From: Nocardiopsis sp. FR4
GTDB lineage: Bacteria > Actinomycetota > Actinomycetes > Streptosporangiales > Streptosporangiaceae
Assembly: GCF_009830945.1 (NCBI RefSeq)
Contig: NZ_VWVV01000012.1
Coordinates: 119,820-183,819 of the forward strand
Direction of reading: 5' to 3'
DNA: 64,000 bases
The first letter of the stretch is position 1; each line of letters starts with the position of its first letter. The position numbers and the translations under genes were made by a program. Below, in pieces: positions 34,370 through 41,596 of this stretch. Below the pieces are notes generated by a model. That model was given only the letters and a program-made list of their open reading frames with translations. It did not search any database and was not told where the DNA came from.

Positions 34370-35593
34370 ATGCAGCACAACCCGACCGGCCGGGCCCGCC
34401 TGGGCCTGGCCCTCCTCCTCGGCATGCTCGCCGTCCTGGGGCCGCTCAACGTCGACATGTACCTGCCGGGCTTCCCCGACATCGCCGCCGACCTCGGAGC
34501 CAGCGCCTCCCACGTGCAGCTGAGCCTGACCACCTGCCTGGTGGGCCTGGCCGTGGGCCAGGTGGTCGTCGGCCCGATCAGCGACGCCCGGGGGCGCCGC
34601 GGCCCGCTGGTCGCCTCCCTGGTCCTGTTCGTGCTCTCCTCGCTGCTGTGCGCGCTGGCCCCCGACATCACCGTCCTGGCGGCGGCGCGCTTCCTCCAGG
34701 GGATCACCGCCTCGGCCGGGGTCGTGCTCTCCCGCGCGGTCGTGCGCGACGTGTTCGACGGAGCCGAGCTGACCAGGTTCTTCGCGCTCCTGATGGTGAT
34801 CAACGCGGTGGCGCCCCTGGTCGCGCCGGTCGCGGGCGGCGCCCTGCTCTGGCCCCCCTTCGCGGGGTGGCGGGCGATCTTCCTGGCCCTGGCGCTGCTC
34901 GGCGCGGCCATCGCCCTCACCGTGGCCCTGCGTCTGGAGGAGACCCTGCCGGCGGAGCGGCGCATCCCCGGCACGGTCGGCGGCACCCTGCGCACGATGG
35001 GCGCGCTGCTGCGCGACCGCTCCTTCCTCGGCTACGCCCTGGTGGTCGGCCTCGTGCACGGCGGCAGCTTCGCCTACGTCGCCGGGACGCCGTTCGTCTA
35101 CCAGGACCTGCACGGGGTGTCCCCGCAGGTCTTCGGGGTGCTGTTCGGCGTCAACGGCGCCGCCATCATCACCGGGAGCTGGGCCGTGGGCCGCTTCGGC
35201 CCCCGGTTCGGTGAGCGCCGCCTGCTGGTGGGCGCGGTGACCGCGGCCACGGCGGCGACCGGGGTCCTGCTCGCGGCGACTCTGCTGGACGGCCCGCTGA
35301 TCACCCTGGTGGCGCCCATCTTCGTGTACATGACGTGCATGGGGGTGATCCTCACCGGCTCCTTCGCGCTGGCCATGCACGGGCAGGAGCGTCGCGCGGG
35401 CAGCGCCAGCGCGCTGCTGGGCGCGCTGTCCCCGCTCTTCGGCGCGGCCGTGGCCCCGCTGGTGGGACTGGACGAGAGCACCGCCGTGCCCATGGGCGCC
35501 GCCCTGTTCGCCACATCCGCCCTGGGCCTGGGGGCCCTGCTGGCCCTGACCCCGGCGCGCGTGCGCCGGCCCCAGCCCGACCTGGCGGGCTGA
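34370..35593 (+). CDS. Bcr/CflA-family MFS multidrug efflux transporter
   Basis: This 407-residue inner-membrane antiporter has twelve predicted helices. The Bcr/CflA signature is at the N-terminus, N-V-D-M-Y-L-P-G-F-P near residues 25-34. MFS motif A follows, G-P-I-S-D-A-R-G-R-R near 68-77, and motif C-like R-F-L-Q-G-I-T-A-S-A-G in helix 4. Family members export drugs such as bicyclomycin, chloramphenicol or sulfonamides, and some export cysteine-pathway metabolites. Substrate unknown here. It stands alone, convergent with the CooC-like gene. Confidence 0.9.
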   Translation: MQHNPTGRARLGLALLLGMLAVLGPLNVDMYLPGFPDIAADLGASASHVQLSLTTCLVGLAVGQVVVGPISDARGRRGPLVASLVLFVLSSLLCALAPDITVLAAARFLQGITASAGVVLSRAVVRDVFDGAELTRFFALLMVINAVAPLVAPVAGGALLWPPFAGWRAIFLALALLGAAIALTVALRLEETLPAERRIPGTVGGTLRTMGALLRDRSFLGYALVVGLVHGGSFAYVAGTPFVYQDLHGVSPQVFGVLFGVNGAAIITGSWAVGRFGPRFGERRLLVGAVTAATAATGVLLAATLLDGPLITLVAPIFVYMTCMGVILTGSFALAMHGQERRAGSASALLGALSPLFGAAVAPLVGLDESTAVPMGAALFATSALGLGALLALTPARVRRPQPDLAG

Positions 35594-35657
35594 GTCCCGC
35601 CGGGCCCGGGCGGGGCCGCCCGACCGCGGTGCCCTGAGGCCCGTCGCGCGGACCGGG

Positions 35658-36617
35658 TCAGGAGGCGAGGGCGGTGGGGCCCATGAGGAAGTCGGGGTCC
35701 AGCTGGGCGGCCAGGTCCGCCCCCTTGGCCTCGTTGGCCCAGGCCCGCGCGTTGCGCAGGTGGAACTCCGCCGACTGCCGGGTGAACTTCTCCCAGTCCT
35801 TGGGCGCGCCGTCCACCATGTCCCGCATCAGGGCCAGGGCCTTGACGTTGTCCTCCTCCAGCTCCGACAGCTCGGGGTGGCGCCCCTTCTCCATCGCGCG
35901 CACGAACCCCGAGTGCGTCATCCAGCCCGAGAGCTCCTCGCCCACGTGCTCGCGCAGGAACTCCACGTCCGCCGTGTCCTGGACCTTGTTGCCGATCACC
36001 CGGATGGCCACGTCGTGGTCGCGGGCGTACTCGGCGTACTGGCGGTAGACGCCCACCCCGCGCACGGTGGGCTCGGCGACCAGGAAGGTCATGTCGAAGC
36101 GGGTGAACATCCCCGAGGCGAAGGAGTCGGCGCCCGCGGTCATGTCCACGACCACGTACTCGCCCGGGCCGTCCACGAGGTGGTTGAGGTACATCTCGGC
36201 CGCACCCACCTTGGAGTGGTAGCAGGACACGCCCAGGTCGCCCTCCGCGAAGGGGCCGGTGACCATGAGCGTGGCCCCCGCGGCGGGGACGCCGAAGCGG
36301 GCGTGCAGCGGGTTGTCACCGGTCACCGTGAGCAGGCGCGACCCCCGGCCCGGGGGAGTGGTCTTGATCATCGCCTCGGCGGAGTGGATGCGCGGGTTGT
36401 CGCCGCGCAGCACCTCCTTGATCTCGTGCAGGTGCGCGCCCAGCGGGACGAGCCGGGCCAGGCGCTCCCCGTCCAGGCCCAGGGCCGCGCCCAGGTTCTG
36501 GTTGATGTCGGCGTCGATGGCCACCACGGGCACGTGCTGTGCGGCCAGGTAGCGGGTGAACAGCGCGGAGAGAGTGGTCTTGCCGCTGCCGCCCTTGCCC
36601 GCGAACGCGATCTTCAT
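35658..36617 (-). CDS. CooC/MinD-like P-loop ATPase (possible metal-insertion chaperone)
   Basis: This 319-residue cytoplasmic ATPase of the SIMIBI/MinD class has a deviant Walker A, K-G-G-S-G-K-T-T, at residues 8-15, switch I A-I-D-A-D-I-N at 33-39, and switch II V-V-D-M-T-A-G-A-D near 155-163. CooC proteins insert nickel into CO dehydrogenase using a C-X-C metal site. At the matching position this protein has C132-Y-H134, a possible C-X-H metal site. A Fur/Zur-type palindrome sits about 80 bp upstream of its start. Both facts point to a metal-related role, although a client enzyme is not encoded nearby. Confidence 0.75.
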   Translation of the reverse strand: MKIAFAGKGGSGKTTLSALFTRYLAAQHVPVVAIDADINQNLGAALGLDGERLARLVPLGAHLHEIKEVLRGDNPRIHSAEAMIKTTPPGRGSRLLTVTGDNPLHARFGVPAAGATLMVTGPFAEGDLGVSCYHSKVGAAEMYLNHLVDGPGEYVVVDMTAGADSFASGMFTRFDMTFLVAEPTVRGVGVYRQYAEYARDHDVAIRVIGNKVQDTADVEFLREHVGEELSGWMTHSGFVRAMEKGRHPELSELEEDNVKALALMRDMVDGAPKDWEKFTRQSAEFHLRNARAWANEAKGADLAAQLDPDFLMGPTALAS

Positions 36618-36698
36618 GTGAGCCCTTCCGTCGGTGTGTGGACGGGTCCGCGCGAGGGCCCGGTCCGGACACGGGACGGGCTGGGCGCGGCCCGGTAT

Positions 36699-36716
36699 GG
36701 AAACGATTATCGTTCC
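36699..36716. promoter_or_regulatory. Fur/Zur-like box upstream of the CooC-like ATPase gene
   Basis: GGAAACGATTATCGTTCC contains the perfect 6-1-6 palindrome AACGAT-T-ATCGTT (36702-36714). The form resembles Zur/Fur-family operators. It lies in the 347-bp divergent gap, 82 bp from the minus-strand ATPase start and about 250 bp from the plus-strand HATPase start. The rest of the gap is AT-richer than average (36700-36790). Confidence 0.55.
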
Positions 36717-36964
36717 TCTTCAGCGCACTGTCAGCGAAAAAGCCGCTTCGGAGCGCGCATTGCCAACGTGTTACACCTCACATGGGCGACTCTGGAGTCC
36801 GGACTGTTTCCTTTGTCCACATCGGGGATGACACGTGACGGCGTTTTGGCGCCAATCCCGGGCAGGGGGAACTCGGGTGTGCTGTTCTGGAGCCAGCACA
36901 CCCTTGTCTAAGGTGAGTGCAGGCGGCGCAACCCGCGCTCGTCGCGGGTGATTGGAGTGACCGG

Positions 36965-37513
36965 ATGGCTGAGGCGAGGCAACTCCGGGAATACGTGCCC
37001 GCGGAAGTACCGGAGAGTGCGGCGGCGACCACACCGCCGATCGAGGCGGCGGAGTGGACCGGCGGGGTCACCGACCACACCGTGTGGAGCTGCGCCGGGA
37101 ACCTGACCGCGGTGCGCTCCATCCGCGCCCGCGTCCGCAACTTCCTCGCCCGCACGGGCCACTCCGAGAGCGCTCTGGACGACGCCGAGCTGGCGGTCAG
37201 CGAGCTGGCGACCAACGCCCTGCTGCACTCGCGCTCGGGGCAGAGCGGCGGGGTCATGACGCTGTTCATCCGCTCCGACGCCGGGCGCCTGCGGGTGGCG
37301 GTGGCCGACCAGGGGGCCCGGGACGGCGAGGGCCTGCACACCCGCGAGGACGGCGACGACTTCGGCCGCGGCAAGCTCATCGTCGACAGCTGCGCCACCC
37401 GCAGCGGCGAGTACTGGAGCGACGCCGCCCACGTGGCCTGGTTCGAGATCGACGACCACACGCCCGGCGCCGACGCCGAGGTCCCGACCGCCGAGCTGGC
37501 GGTCGAGGACTGA
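36965..37513 (+). CDS. HATPase-domain protein (RsbW/anti-sigma-factor-like kinase)
   Basis: This 182-residue cytoplasmic protein has a single HATPase_c_2 domain. The N-box is E-L-A-V-S-E-L-A-T-N-A near residues 76-86, G1 is V-A-D-Q-G-A, and the lid is G-R-G-K-L-I-V-D-S near 137-145. A disordered, acidic N-terminus of about 40 residues precedes it. Such stand-alone ATPases act as anti-sigma or anti-anti-sigma kinases in partner-switching circuits that are abundant in actinomycetes. No sigma or anti-sigma-antagonist gene adjoins it. ATG 36965 lies behind GGAGTGA. Confidence 0.82.
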   Translation: MAEARQLREYVPAEVPESAAATTPPIEAAEWTGGVTDHTVWSCAGNLTAVRSIRARVRNFLARTGHSESALDDAELAVSELATNALLHSRSGQSGGVMTLFIRSDAGRLRVAVADQGARDGEGLHTREDGDDFGRGKLIVDSCATRSGEYWSDAAHVAWFEIDDHTPGADAEVPTAELAVED

Positions 37514-37671
37514 ACGGCCCCGTCCACCCGGACGGGCGGCCACGACTCCGCAGGCCCTGCGCCGATCGGCGCGCCTCCCCCGCCGCCACCCGCGGTGCTC
37601 CGGACCCGGCACCCCCTCCGTACCGCCCCCGACGGCCCGCCCCGCGCCGGTCCCGCGGACCCCCGCCGGGC

Positions 37672-38511
37672 TCACAGCACCCGGGGCCGCGCGATTCGCT
37701 CCGGCTCGGGGGCGCAGTGCACGGTCACCTGGCGTCCCTCCGGGGGAGGGCAGTCCGCCCCGGTCAGCACACAGGAACCCGTCCACAGGGCCAGCGCCAC
37801 CAGCGCCACCCGGGTGGCCTCGTCGCCCCGCTCGTCCACCGCCACCACGTCGTCGGCGGTCAGATCCAGCGCCTCGCGCAGCTCCGAGAAGCGCGCCATC
37901 AGGTGGTTGTGCGGGTACAGGGTGGTCAGCAGCCCGGCGCTGGTGTGCTCGTAGCCCAGGATGCCGTTGTCGAACAGTCCGCGCGTGGGGCTGTACCCGC
38001 TGCCGTCGGGGCTGGGCTGCAGCAGCTCCTCGAAGGGTGTCGTCCCCAGCACGTGACCGAAGGCGATCACCTGCCGCACCCTGGAGTGCTCCGCCAGCTC
38101 CAGCGCGGTCGGCACCAGTTCCTCGCTGACCAGCAGCAGGCGGGCGTCGGTCTCGGCGAGCACGGCGCACTGGGTGTCGGCGCCGGAGGCGGTCGACAGC
38201 GGAAGCGCCCGCCCGCCCACGGACATCACCGTGTAGGTGGCCAGGAAGCGGTCGGGCGAGACCGGCGCCAGCACCCCCACCACGTCGCCGAAGCACATGC
38301 CCCGGCGGCTGAGCCCGGCGGCGGCCTGCTCCACCGTGGCGGCGAAGGACAGGGCGTCCACCCGGTGCCCCGCCCCGCGGATCGAACCACCGCGCCCGGT
38401 GCGCAGCCGGAGCCGCTCGTACAGGCCTCCGGTCAGCGAGCCGATCGGGTCGTCGCGGCGCGGTAGGTGGCGCCCCGGTCGTCCGGTTCCTGAAGACAGT
38501 CCTACCCCCAT
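37672..38511 (-). CDS. Half-length adenylation-fold (AMP-binding-like) protein with degenerate P-loop
   Basis: This 279-residue protein resembles only the N-terminal subdomain of acyl-CoA synthetases (usually 500-550 residues). The order of secondary-structure blocks is familiar: G-M-C-F-G-D-V-V-G-V-L-A-P-V-S, then the A-L-P-L-S-T-A-S region, then a stretch where the phosphate loop [YT]SGTTGxPK should be. Here it reads Y-E-H-T-S-A-G-L-L-T-T-L-Y-P, without the Gly/Lys needed for ATP. It should not be an active ligase. The start is uncertain: ATG 38511, or an upstream in-frame codon up to 38658. It lies downstream of the two STAND-LuxR genes on the same strand. Confidence 0.6.
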   Translation of the reverse strand: MGVGLSSGTGRPGRHLPRRDDPIGSLTGGLYERLRLRTGRGGSIRGAGHRVDALSFAATVEQAAAGLSRRGMCFGDVVGVLAPVSPDRFLATYTVMSVGGRALPLSTASGADTQCAVLAETDARLLLVSEELVPTALELAEHSRVRQVIAFGHVLGTTPFEELLQPSPDGSGYSPTRGLFDNGILGYEHTSAGLLTTLYPHNHLMARFSELREALDLTADDVVAVDERGDEATRVALVALALWTGSCVLTGADCPPPEGRQVTVHCAPEPERIARPRVL

Positions 38512-38911
38512 GCGTACCCCCAGTTCGCCCATCCGTCGGTGGCACCGTCGCCCGGGTTCGTCACGCCCCCTCCACGTGGCGAACCCGGGAGCGACGCTCC
38601 GGTCGGCGGATGCGGTCTCCCTCCCCAGGACGCACTCCGCGCCGACGCGGTCTTCCACCGGCCCCGAGAACCTCCCCGGGGCTGACGGGCCGTCACGGAA
38701 CCGGTCCTGCGGCCGGGTCTCGACGGCCGTTCACGGGACCCGTGCGAACGTGCCACCGCGGTGCCACGAACGTGGTGTCCCATGGCTTGAAGCCTAGCGC
38801 GTTCACAGTCAGATGCACATGCATATTGCTATGCACATGCATATGTAGATTCAGCTCGTACCAGCTTGTGGAGGCCGTGATCCGTACGCAAACGGGCAGA
38901 AGGGACGGGTG
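38512..38911. promoter_or_regulatory. Intergenic region (400 bp) with the AT-rich repeat
   Basis: The gap between the STAND-LuxR gene at 38912 and the adenylation-fold gene holds the tandem repeat at 38813-38844 and otherwise no recognisable gene. An imperfect hairpin may serve as terminator but I cannot define it. Confidence 0.4.
38813..38844. repeat. Direct repeat of ATGCACATGCATAT, 18-bp period
   Basis: Two identical 14-bp copies (38813-38826 and 38831-38844) are separated by TGCT. Each contains the palindromes ATGCAT and TGCA. The block is strikingly AT-rich for this genome. It sits 68 bp past the stop of the LuxR gene and upstream of the adenylation-fold gene, as an operator with two sites on nearly the same DNA face might. 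Confidence 0.65.
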
Positions 38912-41449
38912 TCAGTCCGAGGTCCCGTGCAGGCGCAGCCAGGAGGCGATCTGGGTACGCGAGTGGAAGCCCATCTTGCGGTTGATGTTGGCCACGTGCC
39001 GCGCGGCGGTCGACGGCGTGATGAACAGCGTGCGGGCGATCTCGGGGTTGCTCTCCCCGCGGCTCACCAGACGGGCCACCTCCAGTTCGCGCCGGGTCAG
39101 CAGTTGTTCGGGGGTGACCGACTCGGGTGCGGGCGGCGGCCCCTGCCGGGTTCCCCGCCCCCGCTGCGGCCTCCTGGCCTGGCTCTGGGCTCCGCGGCGC
39201 GGCTGCGGGCGCCGGCCCTCCTCGACCAGGCGCTCGCCCTCGCGGACCGCCTCCGACAGGCTCAGGCCCCGGCCCCGCTCCCACCAGTTCACCAGGTGGC
39301 GGCGGCGCCGACGCGTGTCCTCCGTACCGCCGAACGGCCACGGAGCCGGGTGCGTGGACAGCCCCAGCCGCTGGCGCGCGCTCGCCGCCGCGCCCACCAG
39401 GCGGCAGGCGGGCTCGCGTAGTCCCGCGGCGAAGGCCACCCGCGCGATCGCGGTCAGGGCGCGCGCCGCGTCCGCCCGCTGCCCCGTCGAGTGGCTCAGC
39501 AGCAGGCCCTCGCTGAGGTAGTCGTAGGCCTGCCCGGTGGAGCCCAGGGCGTGCGCCACCCGGCCGATCCCGGCCAGGCAGCGCGCCTCCTCGGCCGCGG
39601 CGCCGATCAGCCGCTGGGTGTCCAGCGCCTCCCGGTAGCAGCGGTCCGCCGTCAGCAGGTCACCGCTGGCCTCGGCCGTGCAGGCCTGCCCCATGAGGGT
39701 GACGCCCACGCCCCACCGGTGGTCGATGCCGCGCAACAGGGTCAGCGCGGCGTTGTAGTGCTGGTCGGCCGTGGGGTGGTCGCCCTGCTGGGCCACCAGG
39801 GCGGCCCGCGTGCCCAGGGCGATCGCCTCGCCCCACAGGTCGCCCGCCTCACGGCACAGCCGCAGCGCCTCCTCCACCCGCACCGCGGCCTGGTCCGGAA
39901 CGCGGTCGCGTACCTCCACCAGGGCGAGCAGGTTCAGCGCGGTGCGCACGAACACGTCGTCCCCGGCCTCGCGGCACAGCCGCAGGCCCTCCTCGCCCAG
40001 TGCCAGCGCCAGCGCGTGGGCGCGCTGCACCCGCGCCAGCTGGGCCCGGCCCACCAGGGCACGGGCGCGCGAGGCGGCCTTGGCCGACTCGTCCGATTCC
40101 AGCAGGCGGTCCATCCACTGGGCGCCCTCGGCGTAGCACTGGTGGCTCACCCAGTGCGCGACCAGGCTGACGCACAGCCGCAGCCCGGGTTCCGCCGCGC
40201 CGTGGTCCAGCGACCAGCGCAGCAGGGAGCGCAGGGTGTCGTACTCGGCGATCACCCGCTGGCGGCCCGACTCGCGCTCGCTCCAGGGCATGGACCGGCT
40301 CGACTCCAGCTTCTGGCCCAGGTCCTCCACCAGGACCATCATCCGCTCCAGGAGCCGCTCCTGGAACAGCTCCGCCTCGCCCTCGGCGGCCAGCCGGGCG
40401 TGCGCGAACCGCCGCACCGCCTCGGGCATCCGGTAGCGCACGCGTCCCTCGAACTCACCGGTCACGGTGATCAGCGAACGGTTCAGCAGCGACGTCACCA
40501 GGTCCAGGATGGACGACTCCGGCAGTGCCTCGTCGGCGCACACCTGCTCGGCCAGCTCCAGGTCCCAGCCGCGGAACACCGACAGGCGGCGCAGCAGCGT
40601 CCGCTCGGTTTCCGGCAGCTCGCCGTAGACGAAGTCCAGGACCAGCGGCAGCATCTGGATCCGCGAGACCGCCTGCCCCGGGCCCGGCCGGGCCGCGGGG
40701 GAGTCCAGGTAGGCGCGCAGGCTCCGGGCCAGGGTCCTGGGCCCGGCGTCGGGCGCGCTCGCGCCCAGCACCTCGATGCCCAGCGGGATCCCCCCGGCCA
40801 TGTCGCACAGCTCCGTGACGGTCTCCAACTCCTCGCGCGAGACCGAGAAACGGGGGTCGCGCGTGCGGGCGCGGTCCAGGAACAGGCGCACCGCCTCCGA
40901 ACCGGAGGGGTCGGGCGGCGGCCCCTTGCGCGCGGGCAGCGGCAGCGCCATCGGGGTCACCCGCCACACCGTTCCGCCGGTCAGCCGGATCGGGTCCTCA
41001 CTGGTGAGCAGGATCGACACGGCGGGGCAGGCGGACAGCAGGGCCTCGCCGACCTCCACCACCTCCTCGGCCACGTGCTCGCAGGCGTCCAGCACCAGCA
41101 GCAGGCGGCGGTCGCGCAGCGCCTCGGTCACCGTGGCCGCCAGGGGCTGTCCGGGTTCCTCGACCACCCCCACGGCGGCGCACACCCGCGCGTAGACCTC
41201 CAGCGTCGTGCGCGCGTCCGTCAGCTCGGCCATCCACACCCCGTCGGGGAAGGACACGGTGGACTGCTCGGCCAGACGCAGGGCCAGACGGGTCTTGCCC
41301 ATCCCGTCGGTTCCGCTCAGTGTGACGCAACGACTGGAGTCGAGCAGGCGCAGCAAATCGCTCAGGTCCCGCTCGCGGCCCACGAATCCGGTGCCCGGAC
41401 GGGGGAGGTTGTGCCGCGCGGGCGCGGTCAAAGGTGCCATGGCCTTCAC
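38912..41449 (-). CDS. STAND-type ATPase regulator with LuxR HTH (paralogue 1)
   Basis: This 845-residue transcription factor has an NB-ARC-like STAND ATPase (about 15-330) with Walker A G-T-D-G-M-G-K-T at 46-53 and Walker B L-L-L-V-L-D-A-C-E near 114-122. A TPR-like helical repeat region covers about 350-730. An Arg/Pro-rich linker and a C-terminal LuxR helix-turn-helix follow (about 780-842; L-T-R-R-E-L-E-V-A-R-L-V then T-A-A-R-H-V-A-N-I-N-R-K). Such proteins switch on ATP and ligand binding. It is clearly paralogous to the gene at 41597. The start is GTG 41449 or ATG 41440. Confidence 0.88.
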   Translation of the reverse strand: MKAMAPLTAPARHNLPRPGTGFVGRERDLSDLLRLLDSSRCVTLSGTDGMGKTRLALRLAEQSTVSFPDGVWMAELTDARTTLEVYARVCAAVGVVEEPGQPLAATVTEALRDRRLLLVLDACEHVAEEVVEVGEALLSACPAVSILLTSEDPIRLTGGTVWRVTPMALPLPARKGPPPDPSGSEAVRLFLDRARTRDPRFSVSREELETVTELCDMAGGIPLGIEVLGASAPDAGPRTLARSLRAYLDSPAARPGPGQAVSRIQMLPLVLDFVYGELPETERTLLRRLSVFRGWDLELAEQVCADEALPESSILDLVTSLLNRSLITVTGEFEGRVRYRMPEAVRRFAHARLAAEGEAELFQERLLERMMVLVEDLGQKLESSRSMPWSERESGRQRVIAEYDTLRSLLRWSLDHGAAEPGLRLCVSLVAHWVSHQCYAEGAQWMDRLLESDESAKAASRARALVGRAQLARVQRAHALALALGEEGLRLCREAGDDVFVRTALNLLALVEVRDRVPDQAAVRVEEALRLCREAGDLWGEAIALGTRAALVAQQGDHPTADQHYNAALTLLRGIDHRWGVGVTLMGQACTAEASGDLLTADRCYREALDTQRLIGAAAEEARCLAGIGRVAHALGSTGQAYDYLSEGLLLSHSTGQRADAARALTAIARVAFAAGLREPACRLVGAAASARQRLGLSTHPAPWPFGGTEDTRRRRRHLVNWWERGRGLSLSEAVREGERLVEEGRRPQPRRGAQSQARRPQRGRGTRQGPPPAPESVTPEQLLTRRELEVARLVSRGESNPEIARTLFITPSTAARHVANINRKMGFHSRTQIASWLRLHGTSD

Positions 41450-41596
41450 ATGTAGGGGTGGTCGGAGGAGGTCGTCACCAGGAACGGGGGAAGGGAGGCA
41501 GGGCGGACGTGGTCGGGTGGGCGGGTGGTACCTGGAGTTCCTGTCTTAGCGGGTGCACGCGCACTGTGCAAGTGCTTCCCGGCCCGGCGGGGCCTG

